A program made the translations under genes and the position numbers. Positions 35,058 through 43,899 of a DNA stretch of 64,000 bases are shown here, in pieces. The stretch comes from Syntrophaceae bacterium UBA5744 (GTDB taxonomy: Bacteria > Desulfobacterota > Syntrophia > Syntrophales > UBA2192). Numbering within the stretch: position 1 is the first letter of the stretch; each line of letters starts with the position of its first letter. The notes beneath the pieces are model-generated. The model saw only the letters and a program-made list of their open reading frames with translations. It was not told the DNA's origin and did not search any database. The DNA lies in assembly GCA_002419215.1 (NCBI GenBank), contig DIFQ01000089.1, positions 1-64,000 on the forward strand, written 5' to 3'.

Positions 35058-35767
35058 TCGACGGGAAACGAGTCCTCGGGCTTGTCTGCGCCCGGGGCGG
35101 CTCCAAGGGAGTGCCGCGGAAGAACCTGCGAAAGCTGGGCGGGAGGCCGCTTGTGGCCTGGAGCATCGCTTCGGCCCTGGCCTGCCCACTGATCGACCGC
35201 GTCATCCTGTCCACCGACGACGCCGAGATCGCCGAGACGGCAAAGGCCTTCGGGGCCGAGGTCCCCTTCCTGCGCCCGGCCGAACTCGCCCGGGACGACT
35301 CGCCCGAGTGGCTTGTCTGGCGCCACGCCCTGAGCGAGATGGAGCGTCTCGGGTTTGCGGCGGATTATCTCGTCGTGCTGCCCCCTACCTCCCCTTTCCG
35401 GGACGTCCCGGACGTCGAGGGAAGCCTCCGGCAACTGCACGCCACGGACGCCGACATCATCATCTCCGTGACCGAAGCGTCGCGCAACCCCTACTTCAAC
35501 ATGGTCGAACTCGATGCGACGGGCGAAGCGCGGCTCTGCAAGCGGCCGCCCGGAGGCGTTGTCCGCCGGCAGGAAGCCCCGAAGGTCTACGACATCACGA
35601 CGGTCGTCTATTCGACGAGGGCCGACTTCGTTCAACGGGCAGGCGGGACCTGGGAGGGCGCGGTGCAGGCCGTCCACATCCCCGCCGCGCGCGCCCTGGA
35701 CATCGACACGGAGATGGATCTGCGATTCGCCGAATTTCTCCTTGCGGAAGGTCACGTGAAGCCATGA
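35054..35767 (+). CDS. legF: CMP-legionaminic acid synthetase (LegF/NeuA-like)
   Basis: Activates the nonulosonic acid with CTP to the CMP-sugar used by the flagellin transferase. The 237 residues start with the family signature VCARGGSKGVPRKNLRKLGG; VILSTDDAEIAE and VLPPTSPFRDVPDV follow. It is overlapped on both sides by neighbours (ATGA with the oxidoreductase; ATGATG with the SDR). The nonulosonate type is assigned from the pathway context. Confidence 0.9.
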   Translation: MIDGKRVLGLVCARGGSKGVPRKNLRKLGGRPLVAWSIASALACPLIDRVILSTDDAEIAETAKAFGAEVPFLRPAELARDDSPEWLVWRHALSEMERLGFAADYLVVLPPTSPFRDVPDVEGSLRQLHATDADIIISVTEASRNPYFNMVELDATGEARLCKRPPGGVVRRQEAPKVYDITTVVYSTRADFVQRAGGTWEGAVQAVHIPAARALDIDTEMDLRFAEFLLAEGHVKP

Positions 35768-36573
35768 TGAAGACACTCGCCGATCTCATGACCCTGAGGG
35801 GCCGAAGCGCCATCGTCACCGGCGGCGCAGGCCACATCGGCCTTGCCGTCTGCGAGGCTCTCCTGGAGATGGGCTGCGCGGTCTCCGTCCTCGACCGTGA
35901 CGGCGAGGCCTGCCGCAGGCGCTGCCTCGAATTGAACGGCCGGGCCTACGCGGGGAAAGCCTTCGCCCTGTCGGCCGATCTTGCCGACGAAGCCTCGACA
36001 CGCGACGCCGTCGGGCGCCACGTCGCAGCGGCGAGCGGTCTCGACATTCTCATCCATTCGGCGGCATTCGTGGGAACCACGAACATTGCCGGCTGGGCCG
36101 TCCCTTTCGAAGAGCAGACCGTCGGCGCCTGGGACGAGGCCATGCGGGTCAACGTGACGGCGGCCTTCGTCCTCGCCCAGGAGGCCCGGCCCCACCTGGA
36201 GGCCTCGGGGCACGGCTCCGTCATCCTCATCAGCTCCATTTACGGCCTTACGGGCCCCGACAACAGAATTTACGAAGGCACCGCCATGGCCACCCCTGCG
36301 GGCTATGCCGCCTCCAAGGGAGGGCTCAACCAGCTTAGCCGCTATCTCGCCACGGCGCTGGCCCCCCGCATCCGCGTCAACACGGTGACGGCGGGAGGCG
36401 TGCTGCGCGGCCAGGCCGAGGCCTTCCGGCGCCGCTACACCGAGAAGACGCCGCTGGGGCGCATGGCCTGCGAAGAGGACTTCAAGGGCGCCATCGCCTA
36501 CCTGGCAAGCGATCTGTCGGCCTACGTGACGGGTCACAACCTCGTCGTCGACGGGGGGTGGACGGCATGGTGA
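35764..36573 (+). CDS. ptmA: PtmA-like short-chain dehydrogenase
   Basis: A 269-residue classical SDR with NAD motif VTGGAGHIGLAV, active-site serine in ILISSIYGL and YxxxK in AGYAASKGG. It ends in the usual substrate loop and VVDGGWTAW. ATG 35764 overlaps the stop of legF; a longer open frame upstream lies inside legF and is not real. In Campylobacter PtmA is required for legionaminic acid but its step is not well defined, so the name is by context. Confidence 0.82.
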   Translation: MMKTLADLMTLRGRSAIVTGGAGHIGLAVCEALLEMGCAVSVLDRDGEACRRRCLELNGRAYAGKAFALSADLADEASTRDAVGRHVAAASGLDILIHSAAFVGTTNIAGWAVPFEEQTVGAWDEAMRVNVTAAFVLAQEARPHLEASGHGSVILISSIYGLTGPDNRIYEGTAMATPAGYAASKGGLNQLSRYLATALAPRIRVNTVTAGGVLRGQAEAFRRRYTEKTPLGRMACEEDFKGAIAYLASDLSAYVTGHNLVVDGGWTAW

Positions 36574-37610
36574 GCCCGCTCTGGAAACACGTCACGGACC
36601 CCGGCCGGTCCTTCATCATCGCCGAGGCCGGCGTCAACCATAACGGGAGCATCGAGATGGCCTTCGCGCTTGTCGACGCGGCCCGCCAGGCCGGCGCCGA
36701 CGCCGTGAAATTCCAGACCTTCACGGCCGAACGGCTGGCGACGGCAGAGGCCCCGAAGGCAGGCTACCAGATCGAGACCACGGGCGGCGGCGAATCCCAG
36801 CTCGAGATGCTCAAGCGCCTGGAGCTTTCCCCCCAGGCGCACGAGGCCCTGATCCGGCACTGCCGGAAAAAGCGGATTCATTTCCTCTCCACCCCCTTCG
36901 ACGAGCAGAGCGCCGATTTCCTCGACGGCCTGGGAGTGGAGATCTTCAAGATCCCCTCCGGGGAGATCACGAACCTGCCCTTTCTCGCCCACGTGGCAAA
37001 GAAAGGCAAACCGATCATCCTCTCGACGGGCATGTCCAGCCTGGACGAGGTGCGGAAGGCCGTCCGCGTGATCGAGCGGGAAGGCAACGGGCACCTCGTC
37101 ATCCTGCACTGCGTCAGCAGCTACCCGGCCGACCCCGCCGACGCCAATCTCAGGGCCATGGCGACGCTGGAGAAGGCTTTTCAGCACCCGGCAGGGTTCT
37201 CGGACCACACGGAAGGCATCGAGATCCCGCTGGCCGCGGCCGCCCTGGGCGCGAAGGTGATCGAGAAGCATTTCACCCTGGACCGCAATCTCCCGGGACC
37301 GGATCACCGCGCCTCCCTGGAGCCCGCCGAACTGGCCGCCATGGTGCGCGGCATCCGCAAGGTCGAAGCGGCCCTGGGGACGGGGAAGAAGACCCCGGCC
37401 GCGGCGGAATTGGACACGGCGCGTGTGGCAAGAAAGAGCCTGGTTGCCGCCGTCGAGATCCCGCGGGGCGCCGTCCTGACGCCGGCGATGATTGCCGTCA
37501 AGCGTCCCGGAACGGGGCTTGCGCCGGCCCTGCTGCCGAAACTCATCGGGCGCAGGGCAACCCGCGCCGTCCCGGAGGGAACCCTCTTCACCCTGGAGAT
37601 GTTCGAATGA
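36567..37610 (+). CDS. legI: N,N'-diacetyllegionaminate synthase (LegI/NeuB-like)
   Basis: Condenses the six-carbon sugar with phosphoenolpyruvate to the nine-carbon nonulosonic acid. The 347 residues have the NeuB TIM barrel (IIAEAGVNHNGSIEMAFALV, FKIPSGEITNLPFL, GFSDHTEGIEIPLAA) and a C-terminal SAF domain (residues 285-347). The ATG at 36567 overlaps the end of the SDR gene and follows a G-rich site; the stop overlaps legG (ATGA). Confidence 0.93.
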   Translation: MVSPLWKHVTDPGRSFIIAEAGVNHNGSIEMAFALVDAARQAGADAVKFQTFTAERLATAEAPKAGYQIETTGGGESQLEMLKRLELSPQAHEALIRHCRKKRIHFLSTPFDEQSADFLDGLGVEIFKIPSGEITNLPFLAHVAKKGKPIILSTGMSSLDEVRKAVRVIEREGNGHLVILHCVSSYPADPADANLRAMATLEKAFQHPAGFSDHTEGIEIPLAAAALGAKVIEKHFTLDRNLPGPDHRASLEPAELAAMVRGIRKVEAALGTGKKTPAAAELDTARVARKSLVAAVEIPRGAVLTPAMIAVKRPGTGLAPALLPKLIGRRATRAVPEGTLFTLEMFE

Positions 37611-38773
37611 GGCGAATCGGGGTCGTCACCACCTCGCGGGCCGACTACGGCCTGCTGCTGCCCGTCTTGAAGCGGATCAAGGCCGCCCGGGGGCTCGAGC
37701 TCGCGCTCTTCGTGTCGGGAACACACCTCTCGGGACGCCACGGCATGACGGTGCGCGCCATCGAGGCAGACGGGTTTCCCATTGCCGCTCGGGTCCCCCT
37801 GCCGCTTCAGAGCAATTCCCCGGAGGCGGTCGCGAAGGCCATGGGCCGAGCCACATCGGGATTCGCAGGCGTCTACGGGAAACACCGGCCCGACATCCTG
37901 CTCGTCCTGGGAGACCGCTTCGAAATGCACGCCGCAGCCTGCGCCGCTGTCCCCTTCGGAATCCCCATCGCGCACGTGCACGGCGGCGAAATCACCCTGG
38001 GGGCCATGGACGATCAGTTCCGGCACTCGCTGACCAAGCTCAGCCACCTTCACTTCGCGGCAACGAAAGAATACGCGAAGCGCATCACCAGGATGGGAGA
38101 GGAGCCCTGGCGGGTTACCGTCTCCGGGGCGCCGGGACTGGACAACCTGCGGACAATGCGGCTGCTGTCAAAGCGTCAGATCGAGCTCCGCTACGGGATC
38201 GATCTTTCCATGCCGGCAATCCTTGTCACGTTTCATCCCGTGACGCTCGAGCAGGACAACACGGAAATCTACATCGACCGGCTCCTGGAAGCCCTGGAGC
38301 GCCTCAGGGGATGCCACTTCGTCTTCACGGCGCCCAACGCGGACCCGGGGGCATCCGTTATCCGGAAAAGGATCCTTCGATTCGTCGGCTCTTCGGAGCG
38401 GGCTTTCTTCGTGGAGAATTTCGGCACGCAGGGCTACCTCAGCATGATGGCCCGGGCCGCCGCCATGGCGGGAAACTCCTCGAGCGGGATCCTGGAGGCC
38501 GCATCCTTCCGGCTTCCCGTGGTCAACATCGGGACCCGGCAGGAGGGACGGACCCGCGGACGGAATGTGATCGATACGGGCTACGGCGCAAAACAGATCG
38601 GCGCCGCACTCTGCAAGGCGCTCTCGAATGAATTCCGGGCATCTCTCACGAACCTGAGAAACCCCTACGGCGACGGCCATGCTGCAAAAAGGATTGTCTC
38701 CATTCTCGACGGCTTGGATCCCGCGCGTCTGATGCCCAAACGATTTCATGACCCTGACGCCGGGACTTCATGA
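37607..38773 (+). CDS. legG: Hydrolysing nucleotide-sugar 2-epimerase (LegG/NeuC-like)
   Basis: Removes the nucleotide and inverts C2 to give the substrate of LegI. The 388 residues begin with the NeuC/LegG signature VVTTSRADYGLLLPVLKRI; HVHGGEITLGAMDDQFRHS and GNSSSGILEA are family-typical. It completes the visible core pathway. The order in this operon (I then G) and the ATGA overlap support joint function. Confidence 0.92.
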   Translation: MRRIGVVTTSRADYGLLLPVLKRIKAARGLELALFVSGTHLSGRHGMTVRAIEADGFPIAARVPLPLQSNSPEAVAKAMGRATSGFAGVYGKHRPDILLVLGDRFEMHAAACAAVPFGIPIAHVHGGEITLGAMDDQFRHSLTKLSHLHFAATKEYAKRITRMGEEPWRVTVSGAPGLDNLRTMRLLSKRQIELRYGIDLSMPAILVTFHPVTLEQDNTEIYIDRLLEALERLRGCHFVFTAPNADPGASVIRKRILRFVGSSERAFFVENFGTQGYLSMMARAAAMAGNSSSGILEAASFRLPVVNIGTRQEGRTRGRNVIDTGYGAKQIGAALCKALSNEFRASLTNLRNPYGDGHAAKRIVSILDGLDPARLMPKRFHDPDAGTS

Positions 38774-38788
38774 AACAGGGAGGGTCCC

Positions 38789-40135
38789 ATGGACAGAATG
38801 CTGGTCGGGATCAGCGACGATGACGCAAAGGCCCTGGCGTCGCTCCTCGCAAGCCATGCCAAGCCAAATATGAAAGTCATTGAATTGGGAAGCTTCACGG
38901 GAAGCTCGAGCCTTGCCATGCTGCCGGTGATCAGCCAATGGCATGGACGCTTGTACTGTATTGACTGGTTCAAGGGCAGCCCGGGAGAGGGAGGATCCCA
39001 GCTGAATCTTTACAGGGATCACGATGTCCTGAACGTATTTCGAACCAATATCCGTGAGGCCGGTTTCGAAGATCGCGTCTTCACGATGATCGGCACGACG
39101 GATGTCGCGGCAGAGATCATCGGGGATGAAATGGCGGATATCATCTTCATCGATGCGGATCACCGGTATGATGCGGTCTGGCGCGACATCGTCACGTGGT
39201 ACCCGAAGCTGAAAAAAGGGGGCATCCTCTGCGGACATGATTTCGACATGCCACTGCGGGAGTGTCATTATCTTTACACCCTGGGCAAATCCAATCTGAC
39301 GATCGCCTCCCGGATGTCCTACTCAAGCGAAAAAACTCGTGTGAACATACGAACCTATCACCCGGGCGTGACTCGAGCGGTTTGCGAGCTCCTTCCGGAT
39401 GCCCGTCAAAGCGCAGCCATCTGGCACGTGCAGAAGGATCGGCAACCTGAACTCGAACTGGCCATGGCTTTGAACGGCCATCGCGGGCCATTGGACATGC
39501 AATTCCTTCATGCATGTACGGAAGAGGCCCTGGGGCTGAGCCGGGACCCTGCATACACGCGTGCGTCGATCGCTGTGATCCTGTCAAATTCCGGAAGGAA
39601 GCAAGAAGCGTTGGGATTCATCGATCGGGCACTCACCGAAAATCCTCAGCAGGAGCCATTGATGGCCCTGTTGGGATGCATCCTGGAAGAAACAGGGGAT
39701 GTGAAGGCCAGCCTGCAGGTGTTCCTGCGACTTGCCATGGTGCGCTCGGACGAACATGTCCATAACAAAATCGGAGAGATTGCCTACCGCCTGGGCGAAC
39801 TCGACCTCGCCAGCAAGCATTTCATTCAGGGAAACAACCTTTCCCCGGCAAATCCGGATATCCTCTCCAACCTCGCCGTCCTTTCCTGGCAGCGCGGAGA
39901 CAGGAGGAAAGCCATGGAATCCCTTGAGAGCGCCCTGAAGTATGCCCAGGGCCGCTTTTACGAATATCCCGACCTGCTGCTGAATTACGCCATGGTTCTC
40001 GAGAAATCCGGAAAGGCCCGGGAAGCGCTACATCTGTTGACCCAGATGGACGAGTTATACCAAGGGGTTGTCGGGGTTAAGGAATCCTTAACAGAACTTC
40101 GCCAGCAGTTAAGCCCCGCCGAGACCGGGCTGTGA
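38789..40135 (+). CDS. Class I methyltransferase with C-terminal TPRs
   Basis: A 448-residue protein. Residues 10-170 form a SAM-methyltransferase of the Methyltransf_24 type (MKVIELGSFTGSSSLAMLPV, DIIFIDADHRYDAVWRDI). Residues 250-430 hold about five TPR units (GRKQEALGFIDRALTENP, GDRRKAMESLESALKYAQ). Many flagellin-glycosylation islands have methyltransferases that decorate the glycan; that role is inferred. Its sequence looks less GC-rich than its neighbours, which may indicate separate acquisition. It is the last plus-strand gene before the convergent formyltransferase. Confidence 0.82.
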   Translation: MDRMLVGISDDDAKALASLLASHAKPNMKVIELGSFTGSSSLAMLPVISQWHGRLYCIDWFKGSPGEGGSQLNLYRDHDVLNVFRTNIREAGFEDRVFTMIGTTDVAAEIIGDEMADIIFIDADHRYDAVWRDIVTWYPKLKKGGILCGHDFDMPLRECHYLYTLGKSNLTIASRMSYSSEKTRVNIRTYHPGVTRAVCELLPDARQSAAIWHVQKDRQPELELAMALNGHRGPLDMQFLHACTEEALGLSRDPAYTRASIAVILSNSGRKQEALGFIDRALTENPQQEPLMALLGCILEETGDVKASLQVFLRLAMVRSDEHVHNKIGEIAYRLGELDLASKHFIQGNNLSPANPDILSNLAVLSWQRGDRRKAMESLESALKYAQGRFYEYPDLLLNYAMVLEKSGKAREALHLLTQMDELYQGVVGVKESLTELRQQLSPAETGL

Positions 40136-40196
40136 GGAAAGGCGCGCGGGTCTGCAAGGCCCCCCGAGGCTTGGCGGCAGGCCGGGATTCGACTCG

Positions 40197-40850
40197 CTAC
40201 TCCCCGGGGGAGCGAACCGCACCTCCCCTGTCGAGCCAGGCCCCCGGCATGCCGGGGTAGGTCGTGGCACGGATGCGGCGCGCCTGCTCCTCGGGCGTCA
40301 TGTCCGGCGTGAGCCGGCACAACTCGTTGAGTTCCCGCCTTTTGTAGGGTTCCCGTGTCCACGTCTCTGCCGAGACGGGAAGGGGCTCCCCCGCCAGGAT
40401 CTTCGAGGCAATTTCATAGAACAGGACGAGGATATGCGCGTAGCAGCGCTGCGTGACGGACCAGACCGTGTCCGTCGGAAAGACGGGAAAGCGCCTCACG
40501 GTAATGACGGGCCCCGTGTCGACCTTTGCCGCCATGTGGTGGCAGGTCACGCCGTAGACGGCCTCTTGGTTGTAGAGGGCGAAATTCGTGCAGCCGATGC
40601 CCGGATACTCGGGCGGTCCCGGGTGAAAGTTGATCGCGGCAACCCCGGTGCGCTCGAGAAGGACATGGGGGATGATCCAGGGCGAAAGGTAAGAAACCAG
40701 AAACTCCCCCTCCCACGCAAGAAGTTCTTCCGGGAAGGTCTCACCCCGCTGGCCGAGGAGCCTGACCGCGCCCGGGAAGTGTAGCTCAACAAACTCCAGG
40801 GCCCGCTGGCAGCCGGGGTCATTTCTCTTACCGATGAAAAGAAGAGACAT
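40197..40850 (-). CDS. Formyltransferase-domain protein (possible sugar N-formyltransferase)
   Basis: A 217-residue protein with a Formyl_trans_N-like core. The catalytic triad of 10-formyl-tetrahydrofolate enzymes is visible as N74 and H76 in AAINFHPGPPEYPG and D111 in AAKVDTGPVI. The tRNA-binding second domain of Fmt is absent, so it is not a housekeeping Fmt. ATG 40850 follows GGAGGGA; a longer frame upstream lacks support. It is the only minus-strand gene in the island. It may formylate an amino sugar, perhaps replacing the missing LegH acetylation (inference). Confidence 0.8.
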   Translation of the reverse strand: MSLLFIGKRNDPGCQRALEFVELHFPGAVRLLGQRGETFPEELLAWEGEFLVSYLSPWIIPHVLLERTGVAAINFHPGPPEYPGIGCTNFALYNQEAVYGVTCHHMAAKVDTGPVITVRRFPVFPTDTVWSVTQRCYAHILVLFYEIASKILAGEPLPVSAETWTREPYKRRELNELCRLTPDMTPEEQARRIRATTYPGMPGAWLDRGGAVRSPGE

Positions 40851-40885
40851 TCTTTCCCTCCGAGTCCGTGGACGGGAAAGACCCT

Positions 40886-40901
40886 TGCAAGTTTCAAACC
40901 A
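40886..40901 (-). promoter_or_regulatory. Possible sigma-54 promoter for the formyltransferase
   Basis: On the minus strand: TGGTTT, five bases, TTGCA. GG and GC are 10 bases apart and the -12 is perfect, but the -24 keeps only TGG. The distance to the ATG at 40850 is short (about 36 bases). It would be divergent from the sigma-54 site at 40947. Confidence 0.4.
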
Positions 40902-40946
40902 CGGATATCCGAACGGATTCGACTGTCTCGGCCAATCCCGGGTACA

Positions 40947-40962
40947 TGGTATGCTTATTGCT
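40947..40962 (+). promoter_or_regulatory. Sigma-54 promoter for the hisF-maf operon
   Basis: TGGTAT, five bases, TTGCT, with GG and GC exactly 10 apart; two transitions from the -24 consensus. The start would be near 40973, about 83 bases before the HisF-like gene. It separates the second half of the island (41056-49900) as a unit of its own. Confidence 0.65.
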
Positions 40963-41055
40963 ATATTTCTGTGCGCAATGCCGCAGAAACCCTCAAGTTT
41001 ACGGCACTGCAGCGCGACAGAGCGGATGGCGCAACCGTCCGACAGGAGCAGCAGC

Positions 41056-42012
41056 ATGAAAACGATCCGGGTCATCCCCAGGCTCGACATCAAGGGGCCG
41101 AACCTCGTCAAGGGCATACATCTCGAGGGGCTCCGGGTGCTCGGGAAGCCCTGGGAGTTCGCCTGCAAGTACTATCGGGACGGGGCCGACGAGCTTCTCT
41201 ACATCGACATCGTGGCCAGCCTGTACGGCCGCAACAACCTCTCGGACATCGTGAGGAAGACGGCGGAGAACATTTTCATCCCGCTGACCGTCGGGGGCGG
41301 CGTGCGGTCGCTCGACGACATCCGGGAACTGCTTCGGGCAGGCGCCGACAAGGTGGCCATCAACACGGCGGCCATCCATGAACCCGGGCTCATCACCGAG
41401 GGCGCCAGGGCTTTCGGATCCCAGTGCATCGTCGTGTCCATTGAAGCCAAGCGGATCGGAAACCGCTGCGAGGCCTTCACGGACAACGGCCGCGAAGTGA
41501 CGGGCCGCGATGTCTTCGAGTGGGCCCGCGAGGCCGTCGACCGGGGCGCAGGGGAGATCCTGCTGACCTCCATCGACCGCGAGGGGACAGGAGGCGGCTT
41601 CGACCTGGAGCTGACCCGGCGCGTGGCGGAAGCGGTTCCGGTGCCCGTGATCGCCTGCGGCGGATGCGGGAAACCCCGGCACCTGTCAGAAGCGATCCAG
41701 GCGGGAAAGGCCGATGCCATCAGCGCGGCCTCCGTTTTCCACTATCATTCCCTCGAGCAGGAAGCGGGGATGGAAAAATTTTCCGAAGAGGGCAATATCG
41801 AATTTCTCGGCCACAAGCGCGGAAGCCTGCACTTCATGGCCGACAAGATCATACCGATGGGCATCCGCGACGTGAAGATTCGCCTGCGGGATGCCGGAAT
41901 CCAGTGCAGGGATCACGGAGCGTCTCTATCGAATGAGCCATCGCAAGGTAACGATCATCGACTACGGCATGGGCAACCTCTTCAGCATCGAGAGGGCGCT
42001 GCGCCATATTGA
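41056..42012 (+). CDS. HisF-like cyclase subunit of the amidotransferase pathway
   Basis: A 318-residue TIM-barrel protein like HisF/WbpI-group HisF2. Its marks are RVIPRLDIKGPNLVKG, VGGGVRSLDDIRELL, GREVTGRDVFEWAREAV and IACGGCGKPRHLSEA. With the HisH-like partner it should pass ammonia to the amidotransferase for acetamidino formation, not make histidine. Homology ends near residue 282; the last 37 residues read out of frame through the start of the next gene. ATG 41056 follows ACAGGAG. Confidence 0.88.
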   Translation: MKTIRVIPRLDIKGPNLVKGIHLEGLRVLGKPWEFACKYYRDGADELLYIDIVASLYGRNNLSDIVRKTAENIFIPLTVGGGVRSLDDIRELLRAGADKVAINTAAIHEPGLITEGARAFGSQCIVVSIEAKRIGNRCEAFTDNGREVTGRDVFEWAREAVDRGAGEILLTSIDREGTGGGFDLELTRRVAEAVPVPVIACGGCGKPRHLSEAIQAGKADAISAASVFHYHSLEQEAGMEKFSEEGNIEFLGHKRGSLHFMADKIIPMGIRDVKIRLRDAGIQCRDHGASLSNEPSQGNDHRLRHGQPLQHREGAAPY

Positions 42013-42601
42013 CGCGGAAACGGACATCACGAGCGATCCGGCGCGGATCGCCTCGGCCGACCGGCTGGTCCTGCCCGGCGTCGGCGCCTTCGGCAACGGC
42101 ATGGAGGAATTGACGAAACGGGGCATCGACGAGGCCCTCCGCGGCTTTGTCGCGACGGGACGGCCGCTCTTCGGCATCTGCCTCGGGATGCAGCTCATGC
42201 TCTCGGAGGGGCACGAGTTCGGGCTTCACAGGGGCCTCGACCTGATCCGGGGCGCCGTGGTGCGGTTCCGGGACCCCGTCGACGGGGAGGGCTCCTACAA
42301 AATCCCCCAGATCGGATGGAACGGCATCACGCTGCCGGCGAAGAACGGAGCATCGACCGGGTGCCGGTCCGACTGGAAAGGAACGGTTCTGCAGGACGTG
42401 CAGCCGGGAAGCTTCTTCTACTTTGTCCACTCCTTCGTGACGGTTCCCGAGGACCGGGGGCATGTGCTCGCGGAGACGGACTACGGACGTGACCGCTTTT
42501 GCTCCGTCCTCATCCGGGAAAATGTCTCGGGCTCCCAGTTTCACCCCGAGCGGAGCGGGGAGGCCGGGTTGCAGATGCTCAGGACCTTCATGACCCTTTA
42601 G
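41933..42601 (+). CDS. HisH-like glutaminase
   Basis: A class I glutamine amidotransferase of 222 residues that releases ammonia from glutamine. The nucleophile is in FGICLGMQLMLSEG, with the His-Glu pair in GSQFHPERSGEAG. IIDYGMGNLFSIERAL is the typical start. ATG 41933 lies inside the end of the hisF-like frame (80-base overlap). Together with the HisF-like and PseA/WbpG-like proteins it matches the three-gene set that makes acetamidino groups on bacterial sugars. Confidence 0.9.
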   Translation: MSHRKVTIIDYGMGNLFSIERALRHIDAETDITSDPARIASADRLVLPGVGAFGNGMEELTKRGIDEALRGFVATGRPLFGICLGMQLMLSEGHEFGLHRGLDLIRGAVVRFRDPVDGEGSYKIPQIGWNGITLPAKNGASTGCRSDWKGTVLQDVQPGSFFYFVHSFVTVPEDRGHVLAETDYGRDRFCSVLIRENVSGSQFHPERSGEAGLQMLRTFMTL

Positions 42602-42635
42602 TCCGGAACCATGAAATTCTCATTGAGGTGAACGG

Positions 42636-43859
42636 ATGTATCCGAGTCTCGAAGTCAGCGAAAGCCGGACCCGCACGCTTCCCATCCTCGACCGGCAGTT
42701 GGAGAAGCTGCCCCGGGAGGTCGTGTTCTGCAAGCGCTGCGTCGTATCCAACCAGCGGCCGCGCACGGACATCGATGCGGACGGCATCTGTCAGCCCTGC
42801 CGTTACCACGAGCACAAGGCGGGCCTGATCAACTGGAAAGAGCGCGGGGAGATGCTCGTGGAGCTCCTCGACCGGCACCGTTCCCGGGACGGCAGCTTCG
42901 ACGTCGTCGTCCCCGGCAGCGGGGGCAAGGACAGCAACTACGTGGCGCACCAGCTCAAGGTCCGTTACGGGATGCACCCGCTCACCGTCACCTGGGCGCC
43001 CTTTATCTACACCGACATCGGCTGGCAGAACTACGTCAGCCTCGTCCAGTCGGGCTTCGACAACATGCTCTTCCACCCCAACGGCAGGCTCCACCGCAAG
43101 CTGGCCCGGATCGCCTTCGAGTCGAAAGGCGACGCATGGGAGCCCTTCACCTTCGGCCAGAAGAGCTACGCCTTCCACGTGGCGGTGAAGTTCGGCATCC
43201 CGCTCATCTTCTACGGGGAGAACGGCGAGGTGGAATACGGCGGTTCGGAAAAGAACAGGGACAAGCCCTACGAGTCCGTGGAGGACTGGGAGGAGCTCTA
43301 CTTCAAGGGGACGGGCGTAGACTCCCTCATCCGGGTGGGCCTCGACCACGGGGTCTTCACGCAGGAGGAGGTTCTCGACCGGACCTTCGACATGTACAAG
43401 TCGCCCCCCCTGGAGCAGATCCGCAAGCTCGATGCCCAGATGCACTGGTATTCCTTCTATCACAAGTGGACCCCCCAGGAGAATTACTACTATTCCGTGG
43501 AGCACACCGGCTTCGAGGCCAACCCCGAGGGCCGCTCCGAGGGGACCTATTCCAAGTACACGAGCCTGGACGATCGCCTCGACGGGTTTCACTGGTACCT
43601 GTCGTACATCAAGTTCGGGATGGGCCGAGCCTCCCGCGAGGCCCAGATGGAAATCCGCAACAAGCACCTCACCCGCGAGGAAGGGGTGGCGCTCGTGCGC
43701 CGCTACGACGGCGAATTCCCGAAAAAATACTTTCCGGACTTCCTGGCCTACCTCGACATGAGCGAGGAGTACTTCTGGGAGGTCATCGACCGCTACCGCA
43801 CACCCCACCTCTGGGAGAAGGCAAACGGCGGCTGGAAGCTCAAGCACGTGGTGTCGTGA
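42636..43859 (+). CDS. N-acetyl sugar amidotransferase (PseA/WbpG-like)
   Basis: Converts an N-acetyl group of a nucleotide sugar or nonulosonate to an acetamidino group using ammonia and ATP. The 407 residues begin with a zinc-ribbon-like CKRCVVSNQRPRTDIDADGI with CQPC following, and hold the PP-loop VVPGSGGKDSNYVAHQL. In Campylobacter and Pseudomonas this family works with HisH/HisF-like partners, which lie directly upstream here. The probable product is an acetamidino legionaminic acid (inference). Confidence 0.9.
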   Translation: MYPSLEVSESRTRTLPILDRQLEKLPREVVFCKRCVVSNQRPRTDIDADGICQPCRYHEHKAGLINWKERGEMLVELLDRHRSRDGSFDVVVPGSGGKDSNYVAHQLKVRYGMHPLTVTWAPFIYTDIGWQNYVSLVQSGFDNMLFHPNGRLHRKLARIAFESKGDAWEPFTFGQKSYAFHVAVKFGIPLIFYGENGEVEYGGSEKNRDKPYESVEDWEELYFKGTGVDSLIRVGLDHGVFTQEEVLDRTFDMYKSPPLEQIRKLDAQMHWYSFYHKWTPQENYYYSVEHTGFEANPEGRSEGTYSKYTSLDDRLDGFHWYLSYIKFGMGRASREAQMEIRNKHLTREEGVALVRRYDGEFPKKYFPDFLAYLDMSEEYFWEVIDRYRTPHLWEKANGGWKLKHVVS

Positions 43860-43899
43860 AGGACCCGCGCGGCCGCCCGAACAAAGGAGAACAGGAAGC

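Noticed and set aside
40197..40850. Methionyl-tRNA formyltransferase (fmt)
   Set aside because: The C-terminal tRNA-binding domain is missing and there is no def or rsmB neighbour; at 217 residues it is far too short.
41056..42601. Histidine biosynthesis genes hisF and hisH
   Set aside because: The pair is next to a PseA/WbpG-type amidotransferase inside a glycosylation island, with no other his genes, which fits sugar amidination instead.
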